Source: JBCCTX01 sp964468435 | GTDB lineage: Bacteria; Bacteroidota; Bacteroidia; J057 | Length of the DNA: 64,000 nucleotides | Assembly: GCA_964468435.1 (NCBI GenBank) | Contig: CAYXVE010000012.1 | Coordinates: 1-64,000 of the forward strand | Reading direction: 5' to 3' | Shown here: piece after piece, positions 8,988-18,905 of the stretch | Layout of the letters: each line of letters starts with the position of its first letter | Position numbering within the stretch: the stretch's first letter is position 1 | Made by a program: the position numbers and the translations under genes | The notes under the pieces: generated by a model | What the model saw: the letters and a program-made list of their open reading frames with translations, nothing else | Told to the model about the DNA's origin: nothing | Database searches by the model: none

Positions 8988-10559
8988 TCATTTCCATATG
9001 AGTTTGTGTGTCTGAAAGCCATCATCAAAATATAGCCTGAGCAAATAGAAGCCTGCAGGCATTCCTTCTTGTTGGACGGTGATTTCTTGCCGGTTGATCC
9101 CCATTTTTTTTGACCAATGTTTACCGGCAATATCTGTGATTTCATATACTTGGATCGCTTTATCAGAGAGGATGCTTACAGACTGTTCAGCTGGAACCGG
9201 ATAAATTTTTACAAAGTGATGGGTTCTTATCTGGCCTGATCGGGAGATAGAGGTATTGGCATTCATCGCTGTAATGATTCTGGGAGCAATGTACCTGGCG
9301 AGTGTATCTACGTACGAACGCGACAGCTCAGGATCATTGGGATTACCCAGATTTTCGCGGCATACCTGTACGTCTCCAGGTACTGTTTGGTCTGGTATAA
9401 AATTCCACAACGTGCTGAATAATTGCTCATCGTACCAGTTCCAGGGATATATATTTCCCCTGTAAGAACTAGGTTGTGCACCAGCTGTAGAATCACATAG
9501 AACCTCGCCTTCTCTGACCTCTGGTTTGAGAAGTAGAAGACCTTCTATGCCGCCACTTCTTTGCAGGGCTAATTGAGTCAGTGGATCATCAAATTGATCA
9601 ATCCAAACATTGTTATTACCTAAAGCTTGAGATTGATGTATGACGGTATCAGGTCTTGCTCCATCTGCTATGATGATGTCCCCTGTAGCACTAATGGTTA
9701 CATCACGTATTCCAGTCAGCTCCAAAGCACTAGCATCGATGACACCAATAGCCGGAAGATCACCTGCCTCTATCCATGAGAAATCTCCCAGGCCTCCCTG
9801 GAATCCGAATACCATACTGACATCAGAACTGTATTCGGGGTAGTTGGCTACATTTAGTGTGCGTTCCTGAGTGCCATAGGGATTTCCATACAGTGTCGTA
9901 TCGATGAATACTTCAGGAGGCTGCTGAGAGAAGTCGACAAATTTTGGAAGTTCAATCTGATCGAATCGTCTGAGATAAGCTACATTGTAAGCCGCATAGG
10001 CTGCTGCATCAAAGGCGCCCACTGCGATCCGCTCCGGATCAATACGATATGTATTACCATCTTCGGCGGCATTTTTCCGGAAAAAGCGTACACAGGTACG
10101 CATATCCTGCGTAACACGATATGTTGCTTCCAGAACTCCTTTTTTTCGGGTGATATCCTCTCCAAAAGGATTCCATCCCAATCTGTAAGAGATAGATGCA
10201 GCTACATACCCTCTTTTTGCAAGTTCGCGACATAGTTCTACTACTGCACTATCCTCACGGGTTCCATAAGGAGACTGATTGATTACTCGAGGGAGGTAAT
10301 CTCCTCGGTGTGCAACAATAACTAGGGGGCGATCTGTCAAGGTATCTCCTACTGGACTATAGATATCCATCTCCAAGTCTTCGATCTGGGGTTGCGTTGC
10401 TGTCTGGAGAATGATGGGAAGTATCGTATAATTGCTACCGTATACGATGTTTTTCTGAACAGAAACTGAAGTAAAAACTTCATCGATGTAGCGAGTGCCT
10501 TGTGCTGTAAGCATAATATTAGTGCTCAGAAGGCATAGGATAAGTACTAAGTGTTTCAT
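8988..10559 (-). CDS. T9SS-exported alpha/beta hydrolase-like protein with Asp at the nucleophile elbow
   Basis: Secreted protein with a signal peptide (1-20, ending LTAQ), an alpha/beta-hydrolase core (about 60-330: MDIYSP, VIVAHRGDY, AKRGYVAASISYRLG, IDPERIAVGAFDAAAYA) and a type IX secretion type A sorting domain at the end (about 450-523: VKIYPVPAEQ ... AGFYLLRLYFDDG ... THKLIWK). Related esterases have GxSxGG at the elbow; here the aligned residues are GAFDAAA with Asp184 in the serine position. That suggests either loss of esterase activity or an Asp nucleophile as in haloalkane dehalogenases and epoxide hydrolases. It is the last gene of a minus-strand operon, 31 bases after the TonB receptor. 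Confidence 0.85.
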   Translation of the reverse strand: MKHLVLILCLLSTNIMLTAQGTRYIDEVFTSVSVQKNIVYGSNYTILPIILQTATQPQIEDLEMDIYSPVGDTLTDRPLVIVAHRGDYLPRVINQSPYGTREDSAVVELCRELAKRGYVAASISYRLGWNPFGEDITRKKGVLEATYRVTQDMRTCVRFFRKNAAEDGNTYRIDPERIAVGAFDAAAYAAYNVAYLRRFDQIELPKFVDFSQQPPEVFIDTTLYGNPYGTQERTLNVANYPEYSSDVSMVFGFQGGLGDFSWIEAGDLPAIGVIDASALELTGIRDVTISATGDIIIADGARPDTVIHQSQALGNNNVWIDQFDDPLTQLALQRSGGIEGLLLLKPEVREGEVLCDSTAGAQPSSYRGNIYPWNWYDEQLFSTLWNFIPDQTVPGDVQVCRENLGNPNDPELSRSYVDTLARYIAPRIITAMNANTSISRSGQIRTHHFVKIYPVPAEQSVSILSDKAIQVYEITDIAGKHWSKKMGINRQEITVQQEGMPAGFYLLRLYFDDGFQTHKLIWK

Positions 10560-10590
10560 AATAGTAGTATTTTATATTTGGAAGATAAAG

Positions 10591-13386
10591 CTATTCCATA
10601 AGTCTGAGTCCCCAGGCAACGTATACAAACCTTCCCACATTAGGTCCTCCATAGAGTCCATTCTGGGTTCTGTTGAGCAGATTGGAACCACCGACTTTGA
10701 CCAGGCTTCGTAGTTTTGGAAAAGTTTTGGTTATCTGGGCATTGAGAAAATACTGGGCAGGTATACGTCCGGTAAATTGTGGAGAACTCTCGAAGGTATA
10801 TCCTCCTACCCACCGGAATGTAAATCCCCAATTCCAATAGGGTATTCCCAATAATGTTACGTCATTTCCGGAGAAGCGCAGATTGAATTTATGTTCGGGC
10901 GTATTAAATGCAGGGATAAGTGGATCATCTTTGACCTGTATGATCCGGTTCCAGGAATAATTACCGTTGAACACTAACTTACTGCTGAAATAATAGCTGA
11001 TGCCAGTTGAAAAGCCGGTTGTAAGGGTGACGTCTCTGGCATTAGCCGAAATGCGGAAAATACGCGGTGTCCCGGGAAAGCCCTGAAAGAAAGGCACTTT
11101 GAGACCCAGTTTGTAACCTATAAAGTCTCTGTAATGATTGAGGTAATAGGTAGCATTGACAACCATATGGTTATTCAAATATACACCATCGTAAGAAATT
11201 TCACCAGAAAAGGCTTTTTCTGGTACAAGAGGTGGTTCATTGAAGCGCTCTAGAAGGGTTGTATCCAGATTGGGTGAGGTAATATAATCCTCAAAGGAAT
11301 CGGCTGTGATCAGATTTTCATATCCATTGAGGTTACCTAACAGGATGGCGTTTCCCACTCTAAAATAATAATACTGTTCGATTAATGTGGGGTTGCGAAG
11401 TGCAGAAGATACTGAACCTCGTATTTGGTGGCGTGTATCTATACGGTAAGTTGCTGAAAAGGCGGGACTGACCAGGTAATTATAATTCTTGGTTTTATCG
11501 AGCCGTGCAGCAGCGTTGATTTTGAGCCGGTCATCGATCAGGCGTTTTTCCAATCCTATATAAGCTCCAAATTCATAGTTTTTAATGATCGTACCAGAAG
11601 TATCGCTGAAAATGGTTCCTTCTGAATAGGGTCTGTACCAACGATAGTTTGCACCCAGGGTTACATCATCAAAAAAATTGGTCTGCAAATGATATTCACC
11701 ATGTATATGGTAAAGTTGGGATTCGTCTATGTATTGGGTACCTCCTTCAGAGACAGGTGTGTTGGTAATATTGTTGAATGCTTCTTTAAATTCGGGCGAT
11801 CCTGGCTCAATAAAATTTCCACTTTGAGCATTGCGGGTAATTTCATGCCATACATCCAGTGAGTCCTGATTTGTCGCAAGGATCTCATTAGCTTTTTCAA
11901 AATCATAGAAGAAGTCAGGAGCGGGTCCTATCTCCGGAAAACCTTCCAGGTTTTTTACCTTGGGATTGATGTTTCTAAACCAATAATTTTTATATCCTGT
12001 CAACCAACTGCCGTTCCCCCTCCCTCTTTCCTGAATGAGAAAAGCAGTAGTCACAATATCGTATGTATCGCCTGCATTTTCTTGGGTATTGTAGAATCTG
12101 AGAAAAAAACGGTCTTGCTGAGCGATTTCCAATCGATTCTGGATAACATACACGTCGTTCAGGCTTAGGCGGTTATCCAGTTGCATAACGGTAGTTCCTG
12201 TTCCATAACTCGAACTGGCCCGGATCTCAATGTCTTCACGGGGCCTGAAATGGATGGCTCCACTTAGTTTGAGGTTGTAGCTGTCGTAATCAACAAGGTC
12301 TTTCTCCCAGTATCCGCTACGGTAGAATCTTCCCAGTCCAGGATGTCTAAATTGTTCAAATAAGGAAGTGTAGTTGCCAGAAATTTCATCGCCATAGCGG
12401 TTTACTGCGTCGTACCCACCAGGGTTACTGGCAAAGATACTATCGTTCAGCGAGCCACGGGAGGGGGAGCGGTCATCAGCTTCCCAGTCGTAAATAGATT
12501 CATAGGAAGCATTCAGTTTAAATGCCCATTTGGGATTCTTTTCTTCTCCTCCAAAAGCCTTTGCATACCGGATCGCAGCTCCTCTGTATTGTCGTTCTCC
12601 TGCTTTGAGCATTACCTCCAGCCCCTGGTGGACATAAGGGCTGCGGGTTCTCATACTGACCACACCATTGAAAGCTCCAGGGCCAAAATAGCATGAACTG
12701 GCTCCTAATACCAGGTCTACTCCTTCTACATCTAGTTCTGATAAGCCGACAAAGTTTCCGAGCGGATAATTCAAACCTGGTGAGGCGTTATCAATACCAT
12801 CTATTAATTGTAGTGAGCGTACAGGAGTACTGCTGTTGAATCCTCTCGTGTTAATTACTTTAAAGCCAAAGCTCACGGTAAGTATATCTACTTCACGCAA
12901 AACTGCTAGTTCGTCATAGAAGCTTACTTCACTGGAATTACGGATAGCTTTCAGATTGAGGGTTTCAATAGACAAGGCTACCCTATTTTTGAGGTCAGAG
13001 TTGCCTTCAGCAAGGATTTCCACCTCATACATTTTCAAATCTGTCTGAGTAAGATACAGTTCCAGAGGTTCATTTAGGCGTGTTACCTCATGGAGTAACG
13101 TATCATAGCCGATAAACGTAACGCGCAGGTCAAAAGGGGGAGTTGAGGGAGCCTTTAATAAAAACCTTCCTGATTCATCCGTATAAGCTCCAGTACTGGT
13201 ACCTGGAATAAACACTTGTGCTCCTGGTAAGGGTTTATTAGTAGTCTGGTCAATGATTTTTCCCGAGAGCGTACGATTCTGGGCGATAGCCTCTGAACAT
13301 AAGCATATAAGTATCAGTATCAGAAATCTAGTAAAGCACCAGATCGGGTTAGTAGATAGCAGAGTAGTCTGTTTCGTAGTAAGCAT
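10591..13386 (-). CDS. TonB-dependent receptor with carboxypeptidase-regulatory-like domain
   Basis: Outer-membrane importer of 931 residues. A signal peptide (to about 35) leads into a carboxypeptidase-D-like domain (about 38-115: GKIIDQTTNKPLPGAQVFI, TDESGRFLL), then the plug (about 125-255: NSSEVSFYDELAVLREVDI, GFNSSTPVRSLQLIDGID, GPGAFNGVVSMRT) and a long barrel. It lacks the SusC signature motifs and has no SusD partner, so it is an ordinary TonB receptor and not a glycan porin of the SusC type. It lies between the dihaem cytochrome and the T9SS hydrolase on the same strand, suggesting it imports the product or cofactor of that group. Substrate unknown. Confidence 0.92.
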   Translation of the reverse strand: MLTTKQTTLLSTNPIWCFTRFLILILICLCSEAIAQNRTLSGKIIDQTTNKPLPGAQVFIPGTSTGAYTDESGRFLLKAPSTPPFDLRVTFIGYDTLLHEVTRLNEPLELYLTQTDLKMYEVEILAEGNSDLKNRVALSIETLNLKAIRNSSEVSFYDELAVLREVDILTVSFGFKVINTRGFNSSTPVRSLQLIDGIDNASPGLNYPLGNFVGLSELDVEGVDLVLGASSCYFGPGAFNGVVSMRTRSPYVHQGLEVMLKAGERQYRGAAIRYAKAFGGEEKNPKWAFKLNASYESIYDWEADDRSPSRGSLNDSIFASNPGGYDAVNRYGDEISGNYTSLFEQFRHPGLGRFYRSGYWEKDLVDYDSYNLKLSGAIHFRPREDIEIRASSSYGTGTTVMQLDNRLSLNDVYVIQNRLEIAQQDRFFLRFYNTQENAGDTYDIVTTAFLIQERGRGNGSWLTGYKNYWFRNINPKVKNLEGFPEIGPAPDFFYDFEKANEILATNQDSLDVWHEITRNAQSGNFIEPGSPEFKEAFNNITNTPVSEGGTQYIDESQLYHIHGEYHLQTNFFDDVTLGANYRWYRPYSEGTIFSDTSGTIIKNYEFGAYIGLEKRLIDDRLKINAAARLDKTKNYNYLVSPAFSATYRIDTRHQIRGSVSSALRNPTLIEQYYYFRVGNAILLGNLNGYENLITADSFEDYITSPNLDTTLLERFNEPPLVPEKAFSGEISYDGVYLNNHMVVNATYYLNHYRDFIGYKLGLKVPFFQGFPGTPRIFRISANARDVTLTTGFSTGISYYFSSKLVFNGNYSWNRIIQVKDDPLIPAFNTPEHKFNLRFSGNDVTLLGIPYWNWGFTFRWVGGYTFESSPQFTGRIPAQYFLNAQITKTFPKLRSLVKVGGSNLLNRTQNGLYGGPNVGRFVYVAWGLRLME

Positions 13387-13473
13387 ATAGGTTGTTGTGA
13401 TACATAACTATATATATATAAAATTATTCAAAATCTTAATCATACATTTTATAAAAACACAGCATAGTAACTA

Positions 13474-14517
13474 CTAGTCAGACATGCTAGCGATCCACTC
13501 CTTGATCAGATCTACCCCTTCTTGATGAACCATTTTTCTACCAAGCTCAGGCATCATTTCTCCTGGATCGTCTGAAGCCATCCGGTAGACAAGTATCGAC
13601 TCCTGAGGTTTCCCCGGAGCAATATCATACTGACGCCCACCTGAGCCTCTACCAGCAGCTACGGGTGCTTTGAGTATTCCCAGCTCTGATGGATTCTGAG
13701 TATGATAGTCAAGATACAATCCTGATGTATTGGCAGGACCTTCAGGATTGTGGCAATGGCCACAATTGATATCCAGGTAAGCCCTGGCTCGTTCCTGTAT
13801 TGAGCTATTTGCATCTAGCCAGTCAGCCATTTTAGGAGCTTGCGCTATAGCGGGAAGTCCTTTTAGCACCCCTTTTTGTTCCCAATGTACTAACTGATTG
13901 AAAGTGCCCTCTTTGTAGGTAAAATCCCCGTTGAGTTGTCTGGCTGAAGGACCTATAGGGGTGATGGCATCTCCCTTGATATGGCACCCTTTGCACTGGT
14001 TCATATTGGGGATTACGTAATTGAGTTTTTGTTTTTTACCTTTTTCATCTTTCCACGTAATGTCTTTCCTTCCTCCGGCTACTTCTAGATAAGCATCTGT
14101 CTGAGCATCATTCCATATATAAGGCAGGTTTTTCCAGCCTTTTTCTTCACGTATCAACAGGCGGGTCTCCATCAAAGTACGCCCTTTTGCTGGTTTGCGG
14201 AAATCGTGAGGATAGTAAAAGGTTTTGATGATCGTAGTCCCAACAGGAAAATCAAATACATCGCGGGCATGATAGGTCGCATGAGTTCCATCCGGAAAAT
14301 ATACAAATCGAGCTTTGTAAGCATAATCTGAAAAAAGGGGAGAATTCAGATCATAAGGGATGACGCGTTCAGCAGGATTAAGTTCAGCTATATTACCTGT
14401 AAAGAATCCGTAATCGGATAATTTTTCATTAAATATTTTTTCAGGTGAATACCAATTATATCCCCATGAGAGACCTATGCATAAGGGAATGAGGATAAAC
14501 ATAGAGAATTTTTTCAT
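13474..14517 (-). CDS. SO2930-family dihaem c-type cytochrome
   Basis: Exported protein with two CxxCH haem-binding motifs: CKGCH at residues 175-179 and CGHCH at 252-256. The N-terminal half carries the family pattern (YDLNSPLFSDYAYKARFVYFP, FDFPVGTTIIKTFYYP), and a signal/anchor segment covers about 4-20. This matches the uncharacterised family named after Shewanella SO_2930 (TIGR03806), whose members typically sit beside the TIGR03805 beta-helix protein, as here. A periplasmic redox role is likely from the haems; the reaction is unknown. Gaps to neighbours are 28 and 87 bases, so it is in the operon. Confidence 0.9.
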   Translation of the reverse strand: MKKFSMFILIPLCIGLSWGYNWYSPEKIFNEKLSDYGFFTGNIAELNPAERVIPYDLNSPLFSDYAYKARFVYFPDGTHATYHARDVFDFPVGTTIIKTFYYPHDFRKPAKGRTLMETRLLIREEKGWKNLPYIWNDAQTDAYLEVAGGRKDITWKDEKGKKQKLNYVIPNMNQCKGCHIKGDAITPIGPSARQLNGDFTYKEGTFNQLVHWEQKGVLKGLPAIAQAPKMADWLDANSSIQERARAYLDINCGHCHNPEGPANTSGLYLDYHTQNPSELGILKAPVAAGRGSGGRQYDIAPGKPQESILVYRMASDDPGEMMPELGRKMVHQEGVDLIKEWIASMSD

Positions 14518-14545
14518 AGAACTAGTAACTTTGAGAATTTATAGG

Positions 14546-15751
14546 CTACTTATTTAATCCTACTTCAGGTAGTTGCTGCAGTTCGCAGTTATATTTGGAA
14601 ATATCCGTATTGAGATTTTTAAATCCATTTGTAGCATCGAGGTTAGCAAATGAGGCACCTCTATTATTCACAATGCAGATTTGGTTATTTCGATTGTAAG
14701 ATCCTGATTCATTTACCAGTTCTTTATTTAGGATTCCGTCGTATATGATGGAAGGTACTTTTTTTCCAAATTTCCACCACAAGAGTTTACCAAACTTTCC
14801 TTTGAGTGTTGGCCATGTTTTTTCTCTCTCAAATGTATTATCGTGTATATAAATACTGGTAGGATAGGGATCGTATGCATCGTCGTCGATTGGAAGTTCA
14901 GTTATGTAGTAGCTAATGATAGATGTGCCGATGGTTTTATTGTTGATAATTTCATTATCAAAAACCTCTACATTGCTGGTAGCCAGGATCATTACACCCG
15001 TTCCCGGGGGGACGATAGCTACCATATTTCCTTTGGGAGCAAAGTTTTGATAGTTATTTTCGATGATTTTGTTGTTGAAAATCCGTACCTGTCCACCTTT
15101 TTTCTTTACTAATCCAGGTAAGTCAAATACCAGAATTCCACCCGTATTTGCTGTTGCTTCATTTTCGTACACATCAGCGTTGGTCGAGTTCTCTATTTCT
15201 ATTCCGGCAACGTTTTGATAAGCCCTGCAATTCCTTACGATGATCTCATGAGATTGCCCTACATAGATCCCTGCATCGGAGGCACCTATTGCTTCGCAAT
15301 GCTCTATCAGGACATTGCTGCATTGCACGGGATAGAGTCCATAGGCACCATTCTTCTTGTTGGGCTTGCCAGTCCATTCTGTTTTTACGTTACGAAAAGT
15401 AATACCTTCAACTTCCTGCGTTTTGATTGCATCGCCTTTTGCATCCTGTATGGTAAGGTCTTCAATGGTTATATTTGTCGCATGGGTTATTTTGATCCCT
15501 TCTGCCCCTTCAGTCTGGTTGCTAAATGACAAGATCGTTTTATCCATACCCTGACCCTTGATGGTAATATTTTTCTTCCCATCCATCCATAAACTACCCT
15601 TGAGAGAAAATGTGCCTTCTGCAATTGTGATCGTTTCCCCGTCTTCAGCCATAATAAAGCTGCGTTGAAGGGATTTTTCCATATCTTGCTGAGCTACAAT
15701 TCCCAGGCACAGAGTACATAACCATACAAGTATTATTGCCCTCTTGTTCAT
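14546..15751 (-). CDS. Secreted parallel beta-helix repeat protein (TIGR03805-like)
   Basis: Signal peptide (1-20, ending GIVAQ) followed by a right-handed beta-helix recognisable from repeated turns such as ITIEDLTIQDAKGDAI, VEGITFRNVKTEW, CSNVLIEHCEAIGAS and HEIIVRNCRAYQN, each about 22 residues. Such helices are seen in carbohydrate-active and surface-binding proteins. The family is the genomic companion of SO2930-type cytochromes, and the two are adjacent here with a 28-base gap. Role unknown; polymer binding or lyase-like action is only inference. Confidence 0.9.
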   Translation of the reverse strand: MNKRAIILVWLCTLCLGIVAQQDMEKSLQRSFIMAEDGETITIAEGTFSLKGSLWMDGKKNITIKGQGMDKTILSFSNQTEGAEGIKITHATNITIEDLTIQDAKGDAIKTQEVEGITFRNVKTEWTGKPNKKNGAYGLYPVQCSNVLIEHCEAIGASDAGIYVGQSHEIIVRNCRAYQNVAGIEIENSTNADVYENEATANTGGILVFDLPGLVKKKGGQVRIFNNKIIENNYQNFAPKGNMVAIVPPGTGVMILATSNVEVFDNEIINNKTIGTSIISYYITELPIDDDAYDPYPTSIYIHDNTFEREKTWPTLKGKFGKLLWWKFGKKVPSIIYDGILNKELVNESGSYNRNNQICIVNNRGASFANLDATNGFKNLNTDISKYNCELQQLPEVGLNK

Positions 15752-15787
15752 GATATTATAATTGAATTTATATTCTCAAAATAGCGA

Positions 15788-17434
15788 TTATTTTTTGATT
15801 ATTTTAATTAAAGTTCCCTGTTGAACAAAATTGTCCAGATCCAGTCCATTGATCAGTGTATGTTCTTCCATGCGATCCTCTGGCACATCAAATGATCTCA
15901 GGATACTGGAAAGGCTGCCACTTTTTGTTGCTTTTTGGATACGGATTCTCTCGGGTCTTACATTGAGCTTTGCAGGATCGTTTAAGGTACGGAAGTTGGT
16001 CATGGTGTACGTATAGTACTGATTATTTGAATCATAGTCTGCGAGTTTGCATATCCCGTGGAAGCTGTATATCGTGCCATCGTACTCAATAAAGTAAGAT
16101 AATACGCGCAAGGAGTTGGGATCCTGTGATCCCTGTGGAGTATTTTCAAAAGACTGACTATTTCCTGGAGACTGTGTGGGGGTAGGCGATGTGTTGGTAT
16201 TTTGGGATTGACCAGTTTTCACATCACTAGACGAAGGTGATTTCTGAGGCTTGGGGCTACCTGTTCGATCCATTGATTGGGTTTGACTGGCATTTGTGCC
16301 AACTTCCTGATTTTGCTGAGGAACCTGCTCAGAGAGCGTTATATAGGTATTAAATCCATTGACCTGATTCCGCTGGGATTGAAGTAGATTGAGTTCATTT
16401 TTGGTCACAAAGTTTTGACCGGCTTCTTCGGGTGTTTTTTCACTGGCTATCATCAATAGGATGAATGCTTTCTCATCAGGTGATACCATTTGTACCTGAG
16501 AATGTGTATTGACAGTTTTCCATTGATTGGGTATAGGAAACTGAAATCTCATTTCAGGATGGTAGAAAGTATTATTTTCTACATATCCCTGTCTGGGATC
16601 TTCCCCATATATGAGACCGTCGATCATTTTGAGATAGCTATCGCGATTGACGCTAAATTTTTTGCCAGGATATTTGGCCTGCCATTCACTTGCCAAAGCA
16701 TTTACATTGGCATAGCGGTCCAAGGGATCTGGGTGTGTTGACAGGAAAGTTGGGATAGCCTCAGCTTCATTGCCTTTACGCATTTTCGCCAGTGTATTAA
16801 AGAAGTTGGCCATATGTATAGCATCATAGCCCACTTTAGTGGAGTATTCCACGCCCAGGCGGTCGGATTGACTTTCGTGATCTCTTCCAAATTTCAAAAA
16901 CAGGAGTTGCAGACCTGTATTAGCTAGGTCGGCATAATTGCGAAATTCTTCAGAAAGAACCATTCCTCCAATCATTCCGATCTGAGCTAGCATCATCTGA
17001 CTGTACTGCCGGGCTGAGTGTCTGGCCGTCACATGACCAATCTCATGCCCCAGTACTCCAGCAAACTCGGCTTCATTGTTGAAATGTGCCATAATCCCCC
17101 TCGTGAAATAGATGTATCCGCCAGGGGCTGCAAAAGCGTTAATAACGGGTGAGTCAATGATGCGGAATTTGTAGTCGATATGAGACCTGTGGGAGACAGC
17201 TGCCATCTCCTGCCCTTTTTCCTCAATAAATTGCTGTAATACACTATCGGGGTATAACCCCATCTGGCTGACGATTACGGGATCATTGGATGCTCCAAGC
17301 GCAATTTCCTGTTGCTCGGACATTAACATCAATTCTTTCTTACCGGTAACCGGGTTTATTGCACAAGATTGAAACAGGTAAATTACAAGTATTAAACCTG
17401 TAAAGGCGGAAAGATATGTGAAAAGCTTTTTCAT
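15788..17434 (-). CDS. M48-family zinc metalloprotease lipoprotein (BepA-like)
   Basis: Periplasm-facing zinc protease likely involved in envelope protein quality control. Lipoprotein signal ends at Cys24 and is followed by the family hallmark INPVTGKKELMLMSE. The active site is HEIGH at 130-134, with the third ligand in ExxxD (Glu187-Asp191). After the protease domain there is a segment with a fold-like GLIYGEDPRQGYVENNTFYHP start, then a Gln/Ser/Pro-rich linker (about 378-430) and a C-terminal LysM-like end (HTLINGLDLDNFVQQGTLIKI). Only 36 bases separate it from the beta-helix gene, so it may head that operon or simply be read through into it. Confidence 0.93.
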   Translation of the reverse strand: MKKLFTYLSAFTGLILVIYLFQSCAINPVTGKKELMLMSEQQEIALGASNDPVIVSQMGLYPDSVLQQFIEEKGQEMAAVSHRSHIDYKFRIIDSPVINAFAAPGGYIYFTRGIMAHFNNEAEFAGVLGHEIGHVTARHSARQYSQMMLAQIGMIGGMVLSEEFRNYADLANTGLQLLFLKFGRDHESQSDRLGVEYSTKVGYDAIHMANFFNTLAKMRKGNEAEAIPTFLSTHPDPLDRYANVNALASEWQAKYPGKKFSVNRDSYLKMIDGLIYGEDPRQGYVENNTFYHPEMRFQFPIPNQWKTVNTHSQVQMVSPDEKAFILLMIASEKTPEEAGQNFVTKNELNLLQSQRNQVNGFNTYITLSEQVPQQNQEVGTNASQTQSMDRTGSPKPQKSPSSSDVKTGQSQNTNTSPTPTQSPGNSQSFENTPQGSQDPNSLRVLSYFIEYDGTIYSFHGICKLADYDSNNQYYTYTMTNFRTLNDPAKLNVRPERIRIQKATKSGSLSSILRSFDVPEDRMEEHTLINGLDLDNFVQQGTLIKIIKK

Positions 17435-17728
17435 AATAATTGTTTGGCTTAAGAAAACATTGAAGATGTTTATAGCATAGTCAATGATTAATAGTTATAT
17501 CATTTGGATGAAATATCATCGAAAAGGAAACACAAAGTCACCATTTTTTAATTTTTAGAAGCTTAGGTTATAGAGTGGGCTAATTTAAATTTACAGATGC
17601 TTACTGATAACATACTGATCGTTCCATTTTTTTTAATTAATCTTTGAGTTTGCAACTACTCTATACCTGTATTCGTAAGTATAATTTAAAGCAACAAAGT
17701 TTGCATCACCTCTCAAATACATCTTCCC

Positions 17729-18427
17729 ATGAACATCCCAGACTCATTTCAAAACAGCTATACTTCTTCTATAATCAATGGAAGGAATAAGGAAACACCC
17801 CCCAATTTATTTACATGGTTTAACCGTACGAAGTCCTACACACGGAATAACCTGATCTATTTATATGATGAGGAAGTTAATCAGATTTATGGATTAAATT
17901 CTGGTTATATAAAATTAGGCTACTATTCCCTGGAGGGCAAAGAGGTTATATTTTCCATTTTACGGCCAGGAGATATTTTTGGCAATTTGACATTGGATAC
18001 TACGCGTTCATCTGACTTTGCACAAGCACTTACAGATGTAGATCTGAACATTCTCGATAACATATACTATAGAAAAATCCTTGCGAAGCAACCCAGTATT
18101 GTTCAAGCATTAATGCTAAGCATGTCTCAGCGGGTTAATTTTATGGAGCATCAGCTGGTTGCTATGGCACTCTGGGATGTCGAGCATCGCATACTGGCCT
18201 TTTTGTATTTTTTTGCGCAAAATTTCTGTATAGTCCAACAAGATAAAGCTTATGCCGAAAATTTCCTGACTCACCACGATATAGCTGCCATCAATCTCAC
18301 TACAAGACAGACCGTCAGTGTGATCATGGGCAGATTACGAGAGCTCAAAGTCATCTACTATGACAGAAAACAGATTACGATTTATCTTGATAAGCTCAAT
18401 AGCTATATGGATTCCCTCCATGATTGA
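17729..18427 (+). CDS. Crp/Fnr-family transcriptional regulator
   Basis: Cyclic-nucleotide-binding-like sensor domain (about 35-140, with GYIKLGYYSLEGKEVIFSILRPGDIFG) and C-terminal winged helix (about 170-225, HHDIAAINLTTRQTVSVIMGRLRELKVI). There is no cysteine cluster for an Fnr iron-sulfur cluster, so oxygen sensing of that type is unlikely; the ligand is unknown. It is divergent from the M48 protease across 294 AT-rich bases in which no convincing TAnnTTTG promoter or operator palindrome was found. Length 232 is normal. Confidence 0.92.
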   Translation: MNIPDSFQNSYTSSIINGRNKETPPNLFTWFNRTKSYTRNNLIYLYDEEVNQIYGLNSGYIKLGYYSLEGKEVIFSILRPGDIFGNLTLDTTRSSDFAQALTDVDLNILDNIYYRKILAKQPSIVQALMLSMSQRVNFMEHQLVAMALWDVEHRILAFLYFFAQNFCIVQQDKAYAENFLTHHDIAAINLTTRQTVSVIMGRLRELKVIYYDRKQITIYLDKLNSYMDSLHD

Positions 18428-18542
18428 TACGTCAAATCATCATATATAGGATTACACATTCCAAAGCATGGAAAAGTTATGTCATTACGTGGAGTGCAAT
18501 ATTGGCATGAGATTACGATTCAATCCAAAGAAAATTTGGTCC

Positions 18543-18857
18543 TTATGCAAATCTGTGATAAGATTTTGATCCAAGTGTATACTGTTCTAAAAGTGTGCAA
18601 ACACCGCTATTCAGATCTACTACCTTTATTTCTAATGTATCAGTAACATGTTCCTCTTCAGAAAAGTACCACCTTTGATTGTTGAAGAGCAATTTGCTCT
18701 GGAAGCTGATGTAGTAGGATGTTTTTCCTACCCTGGGCCGGCTGAAGACATTGTCATCATTACTTATTTCTTTAATGGGATGGCAGCAGTCATCGTCCGT
18801 GTCGCATCCCCCACATGTTAAGGCCAAGAGACTGATCACATATAACTTTTTCCACAT
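18543..18857 (-). CDS. Small hypothetical lipoprotein
   Basis: 104 residues with a short positively charged N-terminus, a hydrophobic stretch and a cysteine-rich acidic start of the mature part (CGGCDTDDDCC), consistent with a lipoprotein; either Cys15 or Cys18 could be lipidated. The rest is predicted beta-rich (KTSYYISFQSKLLFNNQRWYFS ...) with no family I recognise. The sequence TATCTTTC on the coding strand at 18882-18889 is one base off the Bacteroidota -7 element and is suitably placed upstream. It stands alone between the Crp-type regulator and the MscS channel. Confidence 0.6.
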   Translation of the reverse strand: MWKKLYVISLLALTCGGCDTDDDCCHPIKEISNDDNVFSRPRVGKTSYYISFQSKLLFNNQRWYFSEEEHVTDTLEIKVVDLNSGVCTLLEQYTLGSKSYHRFA

Positions 18858-18905
18858 ATATTTCTCATTTTATTATTATACGAAAGATACCTGTGGGTTG
18901 CTGCA

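Noticed and set aside
17435..17728. Operator or promoter between the M48 protease and the Crp/Fnr regulator
   Set aside because: The 294 AT-rich bases contain no convincing palindrome or TAnnTTTG match on either strand; nothing else was seen.
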